Shown here in pieces: positions 44,508 to 53,453 of a stretch of DNA of 64,000 bases. The stretch is from contig NZ_LGDE01000136.1 of the NCBI RefSeq assembly GCF_001279725.1, forward strand, positions 1 through 64,000. Direction: 5' to 3'. The number at the start of each line of letters is the position of its first letter. The stretch's first letter is position 1. The stretch is from Streptomyces sp. WM4235 (GTDB lineage: Bacteria > Actinomycetota > Actinomycetes > Streptomycetales > Streptomycetaceae). A program made the position numbers and the translations under genes. The notes beneath the pieces were generated by a model that made no database searches, had not been told where the DNA came from, and saw nothing but the letters and a program-made list of their open reading frames with translations.

Positions 44508-45491
44508 ATGTCGCTGTACTGGCGGATCTTCCTGTTGAACGCCGCCGTGCTCGTCGTGGCCGTGCTGCTGCTCTTCGGTCCGGTCACCGTCTCGACCCCG
44601 GTCCTCTTCGGGGAAGCGCTCGTCCTGCTCTGCGGACTGGTGGCCATGCTCGTCGCCAACGCCGTTCTCCTGCGGATCGGACTCGCCCCGCTGCAACGCC
44701 TCACCCGGGCCATGGCCACGGCGGACCTGCTGCGTCCCGGTCGGCGTCCCCGGGTCACGGGCCGCGGCGAGATCGCCGAGCTGACCGAGACGTTCAACAG
44801 CATGCTGGACCGGCTGGAGACCGAGCGGGCCACCAGCAGCGGCCGTGTCCTGTCGGCCCTGGAGGCGGAGCGCCACCGCATCGCGCGCGAACTCCACGAC
44901 GAGGTCGGCCAGACCCTCACCGCCGTGCTCCTCCAGCTCAAGCACGCCGCCGACCGGGTACCCGAACCCGTGCGCGCCGACCTGCGCCAGGCCCAGGAGA
45001 CCACCCGCGCCGGTCTCGACGAGATCGGGCGCATCGCCCGACGCCTGCGCCCGGGCGTCCTGGAGGAACTGGGCCTGCACAGCGCGCTCCGGTCGCTGGT
45101 CGCCGAATTCACCACCCCGCGCCTCGGCGTGAGCGCGCACATCACCCCGGGACTGCCGGCCCTGACGCCCGCCACCGAACTCGTCCTGTACCGCGTCGCC
45201 CAGGAGGGCCTGACGAACGCCGCCCGGCACGCGGGCGCCACCCGCGTCGCACTGCACCTGCGCCCGCGACCCGGCGGCGGCGTGGTGCTGCTGGTCCACG
45301 ACGACGGCCGGGGCGTGGGTGCCGCGCCGGAGGGCGCCGGCATCCAGGGCATGCGCGAGCGCGCCCTGCTGATCGGCGCCGAACTGTCCATCGCCCCCGG
45401 AGCCGCCGGCGGCACCGACGTACGCCTCACGGTCGCCCCCACCGACACCGCCGCCCACACCCACACCGACACCGGGGAGAACGCCCGATGA
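44508..45491 (+). CDS. NarL/DesK-type sensor histidine kinase
   Basis: A 327-residue kinase: two N-terminal membrane helices (about 8-60), a HAMP-like linker (LAPLQRLTRAM), a HisKA_3 dimerisation domain with the phosphorylated His in RIARELHDEVGQTL, and a HATPase_c domain (AQEGLTNAARHA, DDGRGVG, GIQGMRERA). There is almost no extracellular loop, so the signal is probably sensed in the membrane. Its stop overlaps the response regulator ATG (ATGA), coupling the pair. ATG 44508 is the first start after the promoter region. Confidence 0.9.
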   Translation: MSLYWRIFLLNAAVLVVAVLLLFGPVTVSTPVLFGEALVLLCGLVAMLVANAVLLRIGLAPLQRLTRAMATADLLRPGRRPRVTGRGEIAELTETFNSMLDRLETERATSSGRVLSALEAERHRIARELHDEVGQTLTAVLLQLKHAADRVPEPVRADLRQAQETTRAGLDEIGRIARRLRPGVLEELGLHSALRSLVAEFTTPRLGVSAHITPGLPALTPATELVLYRVAQEGLTNAARHAGATRVALHLRPRPGGGVVLLVHDDGRGVGAAPEGAGIQGMRERALLIGAELSIAPGAAGGTDVRLTVAPTDTAAHTHTDTGENAR

Positions 45492-46141
45492 CCGCACCGG
45501 CCCGGATCCTGCTCGCCGACGACCACGCCCTCGTGCGGGGCGGCGTACGGCTCATCCTGGACGCCGAACCCGACCTCACCGTCGTGGCCGAGGCGGCCGA
45601 CGGGGCCGAGGCCGTCGCCCTGGCCCGCACCACCGACGTGGACCTGGCCATCCTCGACATCGCCATGCCCCGACAGACGGGTCTACAGGCCGCCCGGGAG
45701 CTCGCCCGCCTCCGGCCGGGGCTGCGGATCCTGATGCTCACCATGTACGACAACGAGCAGTACTTCTTCGAAGCCCTGCGGGCCGGCGCGGGCGGGTACG
45801 TCCTGAAGTCCGTCGCCGACCGCGACCTCGTTGAAGCCTGCCGGGCCGTCCTGCGCGACGAACCGTTCATCTACCCCGGCGCCGAGACCGCCCTCATCCG
45901 CAGCTGGCTCGACCGCGCCCGCCAAGGCGACCCGCTCCCGGCCCGGCCCATCACCGAACGCGAGGAGGAGATCCTCAAGCTCGTCGCGGAGGGCCACACC
46001 TCGAAGGAGATCGGGGACCTGCTCGTGATCAGCGCCAAGACCGTGGAACGACACCGGGCCAACCTCCTCCAGAAGCTGGGCCTGCGCGACCGCCTCGAAC
46101 TCACCCGCTACGCCATCCGCGTCGGCCTCATCGAGCCCTGA
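45488..46141 (+). CDS. LuxR/NarL-type response regulator
   Basis: A 217-residue regulator with a receiver domain (acidic pair LLADDHALV, phosphoacceptor Asp in VDLAILDIAMP, Lys in YVLKSV) and a C-terminal LuxR helix-turn-helix (EILKLVAEGHTSKEIG, SAKTVERHRANLLQKL). Partner of the upstream kinase. The 220-base gap after it leads to the nitric oxide synthase gene, a possible target given their orientation, though nothing in the sequence proves it. Confidence 0.93.
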   Translation: MTAPARILLADDHALVRGGVRLILDAEPDLTVVAEAADGAEAVALARTTDVDLAILDIAMPRQTGLQAARELARLRPGLRILMLTMYDNEQYFFEALRAGAGGYVLKSVADRDLVEACRAVLRDEPFIYPGAETALIRSWLDRARQGDPLPARPITEREEEILKLVAEGHTSKEIGDLLVISAKTVERHRANLLQKLGLRDRLELTRYAIRVGLIEP

Positions 46142-46361
46142 TCCCCGCCGCCGAACACGCACAACTCGGCCAACCGGGGCGGATGTTACTCCGCTCCCGG
46201 AGCTTCTCGGGGCTCCTCCCGCCAAGACCACTCGGACGAGTGTTCCCCTGGCAAGGGTCGCCTGCCGCTGACCTGCGGCATGTACAACGGGTGATCGGAG
46301 AATGCACGTTCATCCGGCACGTACCGGGTGGATCTGGTCGAACGGGGGGTAACGGCCCGGA

Positions 46362-47501
46362 ATGGAAATTCTTCACCAGCGCTCCGACACCGCTCAGGTG
46401 TGGGAAGCGGCCGAGGAGTTCATCCGACTCTTCCACCGGGAGAATCCGGAAGCCGGTGATCCGCGTGCTCGACTCGCCGCCGTACGGGCCGAACTCGCGG
46501 GCACCGGAACCTACCGACACACCCCTGAGGAACTGGTGCACGGCGCCCGCGTCGCCTGGCGCAACAGCAACCGCTGCATAGGCAGGCTCTACTGGAACTC
46601 GCTGCGGGTCCGCGACCGCCGCGAACTGACCGAGGCCGACGGCATCGCCGAGGAGTGCTTCGCCCACCTGCGCGAGGCCACCAACGGCGGCCGGGTCCGG
46701 CCCACCATCACCGTCTTCGCCCCGGACGCCCCGGGCCACCCCGGCCCGCTGATCTGGAGCGAGCAACTGGTCCGGTACGCCGGGTACGGAGACCATCCCT
46801 CCATCACCGTCGGCGACGCCCGCAACGGCCCGCTCACCGGCGCACTGCTGGGCCTCGGTTGGCCCGGCGGACCCGGCACCCCCTTCGACCTCCTCCCGCT
46901 CGTGGTCCAGGGCGTGGACGACAAGCCGCGCTGGTTCGAGACGCCCGCCGACGCGGTGTTGGAGGTCCCGATCCGTCACCCCGACGCCGCCGACGACTGG
47001 GCGGACTGGGGACTTCGCTGGCACGCGGTCCCGGCCATCTCCAACATGTGCCTGGAGGTCGGCGGCATCCACTACCCGGCGGCGCCGTTCAACGGCTGGT
47101 ACATGGGCACCGAGATAGGAGCCCGCAACCTGGCCGACACCGACCGGTACAACCTCCTCCCCGCGGTCGCCCGCCGGCTGGGCCTCGACCTGTCCACCGA
47201 CCGTTCCCTCTGGAAGGACCGCGCCCTGGTCGAGCTGAACCGGGCCGTACTGGACTCCTTCGACCGGGTCGGAGTGACCATCGCCGACCACCACACCGAG
47301 TCCCGGCGCTTCCTGTCCCACCTGGAGCGGGAGGAGCGCAAGGGTCGTGCGGTCGGGGCGGACTGGTCCTGGATCGTGCCGCCGATCTCCGGTTCCGCGA
47401 CCCCGGTGTTCCACCGCACGTACGAGGACCGGGCCAGCGCGACGGCCTACGTTCACCACCGCGGCGCGCAAGAAAGGGCCCAAGGGCGGGATTTGGTCTA
47501 G
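46362..47501 (+). CDS. nos: Bacterial nitric oxide synthase oxygenase
   Basis: A 379-residue oxygenase domain without reductase, the form found in Gram-positive bacteria. It oxidises L-arginine to citrulline and nitric oxide with electrons from a separate reductase. The heme-ligand Cys is in WRNSNRCIGRLYW and the arginine-binding Glu in GWYMGTEIGARNL. The C-terminal region for pterin contact (DWSWIVPPISGS) is present. A GGGGGGTAAC stretch lies upstream of the ATG. There is no nitration P450 (TxtE type) nearby, so a thaxtomin-like role is not supported; stress protection or signalling is more likely. Confidence 0.95.
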   Translation: MEILHQRSDTAQVWEAAEEFIRLFHRENPEAGDPRARLAAVRAELAGTGTYRHTPEELVHGARVAWRNSNRCIGRLYWNSLRVRDRRELTEADGIAEECFAHLREATNGGRVRPTITVFAPDAPGHPGPLIWSEQLVRYAGYGDHPSITVGDARNGPLTGALLGLGWPGGPGTPFDLLPLVVQGVDDKPRWFETPADAVLEVPIRHPDAADDWADWGLRWHAVPAISNMCLEVGGIHYPAAPFNGWYMGTEIGARNLADTDRYNLLPAVARRLGLDLSTDRSLWKDRALVELNRAVLDSFDRVGVTIADHHTESRRFLSHLEREERKGRAVGADWSWIVPPISGSATPVFHRTYEDRASATAYVHHRGAQERAQGRDLV

Positions 47502-47556
47502 ACCTTCTGTTACCGTCGGCTCCGAACGGATCCGGAACGGCGGAATTGAGGTACCT

Positions 47557-48624
47557 GTGGACGACGCGCACAGCACGGACCAAGCGGACGGACACCGGGC
47601 CTACATCGGCTCGTTCACCTCGGGGGGCGGTCGCGGTGTCACCACCGCGGCCGTGGATCCGGCCACCGGGGCGCTGACCCCGATCTCCGCCACCGCCGCC
47701 CTCGTGGACCCCTCGTACCTCGCCCTCGCGCGGGACACCGGGGTGCTCTACGCGGTCAGCGAGACCGAGCAGGGCGGGGTCGGCGCCTTCCGTGCCACGG
47801 CCGAGGGGCTCGAACCGCTCGGCGACCCCGTCCGGGTCGGCGGGTCCGGTCCCACCCATCTCTGCGTCGCGGGTCGGCGCCTGTTCGCCGCCAACTACAC
47901 CTCCGGCAGCGTCAGCAGCCTCCCGCTCGCCGCCGACGGGCGGATCCTCGGGCCCGCCGCCGTCCTGGCGCATCGCGGCTCCGGTCTCGACTCCGACCGG
48001 CAGGCGTCCCCGCACGCCCACCAGGTGGTGCCCGACCCCACCGGCCGCCGGCTGCTCGCCGTGGACCTGGGCACCGACTCGGTACTGGTCCACGCCCTCG
48101 ACCCGGCCGGCGGCGAGCCCCGGCCGTACGGCGAGACCGCGCTGCGGGCCGGGACGGGACCGCGCCACCTCGCCTTCCACCCGGACGGCGAGGTGGTCTA
48201 CGTCCTGCACGAACTGGAGGCCCAGCTGACCGTCTGCCGGTGGACCGCGACCTCCGGGCGACTGGAACCGGTCGCGGAGGTTCCGATCGCCGCGGGCGGG
48301 CCCTCAGGGCCCGTACGGGACCACCCCTCGGCCGTGGTCGCCTCGCCCGACGGGCGCTTCGTCTGGGCCGCCGTGCGCGGCGCCGACACACTCGTCACCT
48401 TCTCGCTCGCCGGCGGCCCCGAGAAACCGCAGCTCACCGCCATCGTCTCCTGCGGTGGGCGCGGGCCGCGCGACCTCGCCCTCGACCCCTCGGGCCGCCG
48501 GCTGTACGCGGCGAACGAGAGGTCCGGGGACGTCACCTGGTTCGACGTGGACCCGCTGACCGGCCGGCCGCGGCGGGCCGGTTCGGTCCCCGTGCCCGCC
48601 GCCACGTGCGTGGTCTTCGGCTGA
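47557..48624 (+). CDS. Lactonase-family beta-propeller protein
   Basis: A 355-residue protein of the YbhE/6-phosphogluconolactonase-like seven-bladed propeller family. Repeated blade patterns include YIGSFTSGGG, SYLALARDTGVLYAVSE, SPHAHQVVPDPTGRRLLAVDLG and RDLALDPSGRRLYAANE. GTG start after a TTGAGG site. It follows the nitric oxide synthase by 55 bases on the same strand and may be co-transcribed. The substrate is unclear; many members are annotated only by fold. Confidence 0.85.
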   Translation: MDDAHSTDQADGHRAYIGSFTSGGGRGVTTAAVDPATGALTPISATAALVDPSYLALARDTGVLYAVSETEQGGVGAFRATAEGLEPLGDPVRVGGSGPTHLCVAGRRLFAANYTSGSVSSLPLAADGRILGPAAVLAHRGSGLDSDRQASPHAHQVVPDPTGRRLLAVDLGTDSVLVHALDPAGGEPRPYGETALRAGTGPRHLAFHPDGEVVYVLHELEAQLTVCRWTATSGRLEPVAEVPIAAGGPSGPVRDHPSAVVASPDGRFVWAAVRGADTLVTFSLAGGPEKPQLTAIVSCGGRGPRDLALDPSGRRLYAANERSGDVTWFDVDPLTGRPRRAGSVPVPAATCVVFG

Positions 48625-48656
48625 CCGCCCGGCCGACGGGCCCGCTCCCGCACGCA

Positions 48657-48695
48657 CGAGGGCCCGCGCTCCAGGTCGTGGAGCGCGGGCCCTCG
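48657..48695. terminator. Bidirectional hairpin terminator
   Basis: Perfect 17-base arms (48657-48673 and 48679-48695) with a five-base loop, between the convergent lactonase and chelatase genes; the strongest terminator in the window. Confidence 0.9.
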
Positions 48696-48718
48696 CGTAC
48701 GGATGTCGAGCGGGTGGT

Positions 48719-49639
48719 TCAGTGGGCCGCGGCGCCCAGGGTGATCCCCAGCGCCGCGCTGTACTGCGCGACGGCCAGCTTGCCGAGCGCCGGGTAGGCC
48801 CCCAGCACCTCGGCGGTGGCGCAGTCGGCCTCCTTGCAGGCCGTGTCCAGCAGCCCCTCGGCGGCCTCCGGGCCGATCAGGTACGGGGCCAGCGCCAACT
48901 GCGTCGAGCCCTCGGCGCGCAGCTGCTCGGCGATCGACGCCACCGAGCCCTCCTGGTCCAGGGCGGCGGCCTTGACCGGCACCGCGAGACGGGCGGCCAG
49001 CAGCATGCCGGTGATCCCGGCGGCCCGGACGGCCTCCTCGCCGCCGGTGGTCGCCAGGATGATGCCGTCGGCGGCGGTGGTCACGGTGAACAGGCGCGCC
49101 CGGTCGGCGCGGGCCAGACCGGCCTCGGAGAGCCGCACGTGCAGGCCCTCGGCGAGCAGCGGGTGCGGGCCGAGCACGTCGGCCAGCTCGGCGGCGGCCG
49201 AGGAGTCCATCAGCGCCTGGCGGACGCGGCGCAGCAGGTCGCCGTCGGGGCCGGCCAGCAGGGGCACGACCACCGCGTCCGGGCCGGTCGCCGGGGGCAC
49301 CTCGTGCCCGGCGGCGCGGGAGAACTCCGCGCGCGCGGCACGCTCGTGCGCGACGGAGGTCAGTACGCCGGACAGCGACGGGAACTCGGAACCCTCGACG
49401 TCATCGCCGTCGAGGTACCCGATCCGGCCGTCGAGGCCCGGCAGCTCGGAACGACCGATGCTGATGATCTCTTCCGCGAGTCCGCGCGAGGCGGCGGAGG
49501 GGGCACCGGGCACGGCGAGCACCAGCGCGGGCGCGCCCTCGGGCGCCACCGCGGGCTCGGGTCGGCGGTGCCGTCCGGCAGGGCGGGGTCGCGGCATTCG
49601 TACGGGCAGGCCATTGTCGGGCCCAGTGGGGGAGCTCAT
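48719..49639 (-). CDS. CbiX/sirohydrochlorin chelatase-family protein
   Basis: A 306-residue protein made of two chelatase-like halves (about 35-160 and 165-300). LVLAVPGAPSAASRGLAEEI begins the first and an alanine-rich LALAPYLIGPEAAEGLL lies in the second. Members insert Fe2+ or Co2+ into sirohydrochlorin. The first half lacks the usual active-site His of LxxHGS (it reads LAVPGAPS), so activity is not assured. The N-terminal 35 residues are basic and probably unstructured. Siroheme is the cofactor of nitrite and sulfite reductases, none of which lies in this window. Confidence 0.8.
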   Translation of the reverse strand: MSSPTGPDNGLPVRMPRPRPAGRHRRPEPAVAPEGAPALVLAVPGAPSAASRGLAEEIISIGRSELPGLDGRIGYLDGDDVEGSEFPSLSGVLTSVAHERAARAEFSRAAGHEVPPATGPDAVVVPLLAGPDGDLLRRVRQALMDSSAAAELADVLGPHPLLAEGLHVRLSEAGLARADRARLFTVTTAADGIILATTGGEEAVRAAGITGMLLAARLAVPVKAAALDQEGSVASIAEQLRAEGSTQLALAPYLIGPEAAEGLLDTACKEADCATAEVLGAYPALGKLAVAQYSAALGITLGAAAH

Positions 49640-49749
49640 GGCGCCGCATGCTACTGGCTTATCGGAAGAGAGTGTTCGGGCAGGGCCTCTTCCGGCGGCT
49701 TCTGTCCGTATTTATCCGTTGAATGTCGTATACGTTTCAACTGTACGGA

Positions 49750-50436
49750 TCAACTGGCGTTCGGCAGGCGCCAGTCAACCGGCTGCGCTCCCTGTCCCAC
49801 CAGCAACTCGTTCGTCCTGCTGAACGGCCTGGAACCGAAGAACCCGTTGGCCGCGGACATGGGGGAGGGGTGCACGGACTCCACGGCCGGCAAGTCGCCC
49901 AGCAGGGGCCGCAGGTTGCGTGCGTCACGCCCCCACAGCACGGACACCAGCGGCTTGCCGCGCGCGGCGAGCGCGCGGATGGCCTGCTCGGTGACGGCCT
50001 CCCAGCCCTTGCCGCGGTGACCGCCGGTCTTGCGCGGGGCGGTGGTGAGCGAGCGGTTCAACAGCAGTACGCCCTGCCGGGTCCACGGGGTCAGGTCGCC
50101 GTTGAGCGGCCGGCCCGTCCCGATGTCCGCGTGCATCTCGCGGAAGATGTTGTCCAGGCTCGGCGGCCACGGACTCACCTCGGGCGCCACCGAGAAGGAC
50201 AGACCCATCGCGTGCCCCGGGGTGGGGTACGGGTCCTGTCCGACGATGAGCACCTTCACCTCGTCGAAGGGCTGCTGGAACGCGCGCAGGACGTTCGCCC
50301 CCGAGGGGACGTACGTCCTTCCCGCCGCGATCTCGCCGCGCAGGAAGTCGCCCATCGCGGCGATCTGCGCGGCCACCGGCTCAAGAGCCCGGGCCCAGCC
50401 CGGCTCGACGATCTCGTTCAACGGTCGTGCTGCCAC
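49750..50436 (-). CDS. ung: Uracil-DNA glycosylase, family 1
   Basis: A 228-residue enzyme that removes uracil from DNA. The water-activating motif is [19 protein letters not shown] with the catalytic Asp; the His at the end of the textbook GQDPYH is Pro here. The leucine-loop motif [18 protein letters not shown] contains the catalytic His. The length is standard. It lies 27 bases downstream of the BNR-repeat gene on the same strand. Confidence 0.94.
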   Translation of the reverse strand: MAARPLNEIVEPGWARALEPVAAQIAAMGDFLRGEIAAGRTYVPSGANVLRAFQQPFDEVKVLIVGQDPYPTPGHAMGLSFSVAPEVSPWPPSLDNIFREMHADIGTGRPLNGDLTPWTRQGVLLLNRSLTTAPRKTGGHRGKGWEAVTEQAIRALAARGKPLVSVLWGRDARNLRPLLGDLPAVESVHPSPMSAANGFFGSRPFSRTNELLVGQGAQPVDWRLPNAS

Positions 50437-50463
50437 GGTCGATCACTCTACTGGCTCAATCCG

Positions 50464-51552
50464 TCACGGGAGAACGGCGGCCCTCACGCAGAGCACGTCC
50501 GGCAGGTGCTCGGCCAGGAGTTGCCAGCTGTCCCCGTCGTCGTGACTGCCGTACAACTCCCCGTTGCGGTTGCCGAAGTAGATCCCCGCCGGGTCCCCGT
50601 CGTCGGTGCAGAGCGCGTCCCGCAGGACGGTCCCGTAGTGGTCCCCGTCCGGCAACCCCCGCTCCAGGGGCTCCCAGCGGGCCCCCGCGTCCTGTGTGCG
50701 GAACACCCGGCAGCGGTGTTCGGCCGGGACGCGATCGGAGTCGGCGTTGAGCGGGAAGACGTACGCGGTGTCCGGCCGGTGCGGGTGTGCGGCCACCGCG
50801 AAGCCGAAGTCGGAGGGCAGCCCGGCGCCGATGTCGGTCCAGTCCGTGCCCGCGTCGTCACTGCGGTAGACCCCCCAGTGGTTCTGCAGGTACAGCCGGT
50901 CGGCGTTCCCGGCGTCCTGGGCGATCTTGTGGACGCACTGGCCGAACTCCGGGTTCGGGTCCGGCAGGAACACGGCCGAGACCCCGTGGTTCGACGGGGT
51001 CCAGCTCGCCCCGCCGTCCCGGGTCCGGAACACGCCGGCGGTGGAGACCGCGACGGTCACGGCGTCCGGATCGCCGGGGTGCGTGATCACGGTGTGCAGG
51101 CCCTCGCCGCCACCGCCCGGTACCCAACTCCCGCGGCTCGGGTGCTCCCACAGCGGCCGGACCAGCTCGAAGGACTCGCCCCGGTCGGTCGAGCGGAACA
51201 GGGCGGCCGGTTCGGTACCCGCGTAGACCACGTCCGGGGCCTCCGGTCCGGCGGGGTGCAACTGCCACACCCGTTCCAGTGAGGCGCCCGTGTCCCGGGG
51301 GAACCGCACGGCCGCCGCGGTGGGTTCCCGCCAGGTCGCGCCCAGGTCGTCGGAGCTGAAGACGGACGGGCCCCAGTGCGCGCTGTCCCCGCCGACCAGC
51401 AGGCGGGGGGCCGGGTCCCGGGTGTCGATCGCGACCGCGGACACGGCCTGGGCGTTGAAGTGCGGCCCGTCGAACCGCCAGGGCCCGGCGTCCGTCCGTC
51501 GGCCGATGAAGAGTCCTTTGCGGGTACCCGCGAGCAGCAGAACGTCGGACAT
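50464..51552 (-). CDS. BNR/sialidase-like beta-propeller protein
   Basis: A 362-residue protein with repeated Asp-box patterns (SSDDLGATWREP, STDRGESFELV, TRDGGASWTPS, RSDDAGTDWTDIG, TQDAGARWEPL), the hallmark of sialidase/Vps10-type propellers. There is no signal peptide, so it is probably cytoplasmic. GGAGG eight bases before the ATG decides the start over a GTG nine bases upstream. The family is common in actinomycetes and mostly of unknown function; true sialidase activity is not implied. Confidence 0.82.
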   Translation of the reverse strand: MSDVLLLAGTRKGLFIGRRTDAGPWRFDGPHFNAQAVSAVAIDTRDPAPRLLVGGDSAHWGPSVFSSDDLGATWREPTAAAVRFPRDTGASLERVWQLHPAGPEAPDVVYAGTEPAALFRSTDRGESFELVRPLWEHPSRGSWVPGGGGEGLHTVITHPGDPDAVTVAVSTAGVFRTRDGGASWTPSNHGVSAVFLPDPNPEFGQCVHKIAQDAGNADRLYLQNHWGVYRSDDAGTDWTDIGAGLPSDFGFAVAAHPHRPDTAYVFPLNADSDRVPAEHRCRVFRTQDAGARWEPLERGLPDGDHYGTVLRDALCTDDGDPAGIYFGNRNGELYGSHDDGDSWQLLAEHLPDVLCVRAAVLP

Positions 51553-51681
51553 GGCCGACACCTCCGGACTTCCTTGTCCTTCACGACAGCAGCTTTGAGT
51601 CAGTCTGCACCCGACCGCCGACAGCGGCTCGCAGTGACGTTCCGGGTTCCGGTCCCGGCCCCGCGACTCCGCGAACCCCAG

Positions 51682-51735
51682 TTGTACGAGAGGTCTCGTA
51701 GTACGGGGAAATTCGTAGTACGGTAAATCTCGTAC
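51682..51735. promoter_or_regulatory. Putative ArsR operator array upstream of the old yellow enzyme
   Basis: A perfect palindrome TACGAGAGGTCTCGTA (51685-51700) is followed by TCGTAGTACGG repeated at 51696 and 51713, and by TCTCGTAC at 51728. The same CTCGTAC element recurs before the arsR gene (52983 and 52997). Confidence 0.6.
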
Positions 51736-51781
51736 TTAGCCGCCGAGCCCGGCGCGCGCCCACCGACACCCGGAGAGCCCG

Positions 51782-52882
51782 ATGAGTGCTGCCCCCGCCG
51801 CGTTTGCCGCCCTTTTCCAGCCCCGCACGATCCGCTCGGTGACCATCCCGAACCGCGTGTGGATGGCTCCGATGTGCCAGTACAGCGCCGAGGCCACCGG
51901 CCCCGCGGTCGGTGCGGCCGGCCCGTGGCACTTCGCGCACTACGCGGCCCGCGCCGTCGGTGGCACCGGCCTGATCATCCAGGAGGCCACCGCGATCTCG
52001 CCGGAGGGCCGCATCTCCCCGTACGACCTCGGCATCTGGAACGACACCCAGGTCGAGGCGCTGCGCCCGCTCACCGCCTTCCTCAAGTCGCAGGGCACCA
52101 TTTCGGGCATTCAGCTTGCGCACGCCGGCCGGAAGGCATCCACCGAGCGCCCCTGGAAGGGCGGCCGGTCGGTCGGACCCGAGGGCCACGGCTGGCTGCC
52201 CGACGCCCCGAGCGCGCTGCCCTTCCACGAGGGCGACCCGATCCCGCACGAGCTGACGGTCGAGCAGATCCACGAGGTCACCGCGCAGTTCGCGGACGCC
52301 GCCCGCCGCTCCCTCGAAGCCGGCTTCGAGATCGTCGAGATCCACGGCGCGCACGGCTACCTCATCGGGCAGTTCCTGTCCCCGCGCAGCAATCACCGCA
52401 CCGACGAATACGGCGGCTCCTTCGAGAACCGCACCCGCTTCGCCCTCGAAGTCGTCGACGCCGTACGGGCGGTGTGGCCCGAGGAACTCCCGCTGTTCTT
52501 CAGGGTCTCCGCCACCGACTGGCTGGAAGAGGACGGCTGGACCGGCGACGACACCGTCCGGTTGGCCGCTCTCCTGCACGAGCACGGCGTGGACTTCCTC
52601 GACGTCTCCACCGGCGGACTCGCCCCGGACGCCGAGATCCCGGTGGCTCCCGGCTTCCAGGTGCCCTTCGCGGCCCGGGTCAAGGCCGAGACCTCGCTGC
52701 CCGTCGCCGCCGTCGGCCTGATCACCGAGCCCGCCCAGGCCGAGAAGATCCTGTCCAACGGGGAGGCCGACGCGATCCTGCTCGGCCGGGAACTGCTCCG
52801 CGACCCGTACTGGGCCCGCCGCGCGGCGGCCGAACTGGGCGCGGAGCCGCGTACGCCCTCCCCGTACCACCGGGCCTGGTGA
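51782..52882 (+). CDS. Old yellow enzyme, YqjM-type ene reductase
   Basis: A 366-residue FMN-dependent NAD(P)H:flavin oxidoreductase with a TIM barrel. APMCQYSA includes the Cys that tunes FMN in the YqjM (thermophilic-like) subclass. HAGRKAS, the active-site pair in EIHGAHGYLIGQF, SPRSNHRTDEYGG and the phosphate-binding region near the C-terminus (NGEADAILLGRELL) follow. It reduces activated C=C bonds or electrophilic stress compounds. The upstream palindromic region and the arsR gene downstream on the same strand suggest repression released by an electrophile or oxidant. Confidence 0.93.
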   Translation: MSAAPAAFAALFQPRTIRSVTIPNRVWMAPMCQYSAEATGPAVGAAGPWHFAHYAARAVGGTGLIIQEATAISPEGRISPYDLGIWNDTQVEALRPLTAFLKSQGTISGIQLAHAGRKASTERPWKGGRSVGPEGHGWLPDAPSALPFHEGDPIPHELTVEQIHEVTAQFADAARRSLEAGFEIVEIHGAHGYLIGQFLSPRSNHRTDEYGGSFENRTRFALEVVDAVRAVWPEELPLFFRVSATDWLEEDGWTGDDTVRLAALLHEHGVDFLDVSTGGLAPDAEIPVAPGFQVPFAARVKAETSLPVAAVGLITEPAQAEKILSNGEADAILLGRELLRDPYWARRAAAELGAEPRTPSPYHRAW

Positions 52883-52981
52883 ACCGGGTCGGCCCGGGCC
52901 CCCACGTCCGGGCCGGCCCCACCGGGAGGCGTCCCGCCGGGAGACGTCCCCGCCGCGAGACGGCCCTCCCCGCGCGGGCCG

Positions 52982-53006
52982 TCTCGTACGGCATCCCTCG
53001 TACAAT
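52982..53006 (+). promoter_or_regulatory. Putative arsR promoter with overlapping operator
   Basis: CTCGTAC at 52983-52989 and 52997-53003, 14 bases apart; the second runs into TACAAT (53001-53006), a good -10 box. The element is shared with the region upstream of the old yellow enzyme, so autoregulation is likely. Confidence 0.6.
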
Positions 53007-53042
53007 GGCGGCACGAGTCACACCGAGCGAGTGGAGCAGGAC

Positions 53043-53453
53043 ATGGCGGAACGTGAGACCACCCGCGCACTCGCCCACCCCGACCGCGCCGAGATCCGCC
53101 TGGAGGGCGTGCTGCACGCGCTCTCCGACCCGCTGCGACTGTCCATCGTCCGGGACCTGGCCTCCTCGGACACCGAACTCGCCTGTTCGCACTTCGCGTT
53201 GCCGGTCACCAAGTCGACGACCACGCACCACTTCCGGGTGCTGCGCGAGAGCGGCGTCGTACGGCAGACCTACGCGGGCACCACCAAGCTGAACGGCCTG
53301 CGAGACGCCGACCTGGAGGCCCTCTTCCCCGGCCTGCTGGACAGCGTCCTCCAAGCGGCGAGCGCCCAGGAGGCCCGCCTCACGACCACCTCCGCGGCGG
53401 ATCCGACCGCGGATCCGGTGACGGCGCGGGACACGACAGCGGTCACGGCGTAG
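53043..53453 (+). CDS. ArsR-family transcriptional regulator
   Basis: A 136-residue winged-helix repressor. The core is HALSDPLRLSIVRDLAS, LPVTKSTTTHHFRVLRESG (recognition helix) and VVRQTYAGTTKLNGL. The metal-binding ELCVCDL motif of ArsR/SmtB is absent; a single Cys occurs in ELACSHFAL, so a thiol-based or ligand switch is possible. ATG 53043 is chosen for the GGAG eight bases upstream; GTG 53031 is an in-frame alternative. The C-terminal 25 residues are Thr/Ala-rich and low in complexity. The 3' end overlaps the convergent ferredoxin reductase gene by 11 bases. Confidence 0.9.
   Translation: MAERETTRALAHPDRAEIRLEGVLHALSDPLRLSIVRDLASSDTELACSHFALPVTKSTTTHHFRVLRESGVVRQTYAGTTKLNGLRDADLEALFPGLLDSVLQAASAQEARLTTTSAADPTADPVTARDTTAVTA

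Noticed and set aside
46362..48624. Thaxtomin-type nitration system
   Set aside because: The nitric oxide synthase has no neighbouring TxtE-like P450 or NRPS.
49718..49741. GTTGAA/TTCAAC inverted repeat as terminator of ung
   Set aside because: Arms of six AT-rich pairs around a 12-base loop are too weak to call; it could equally belong to the chelatase promoter.
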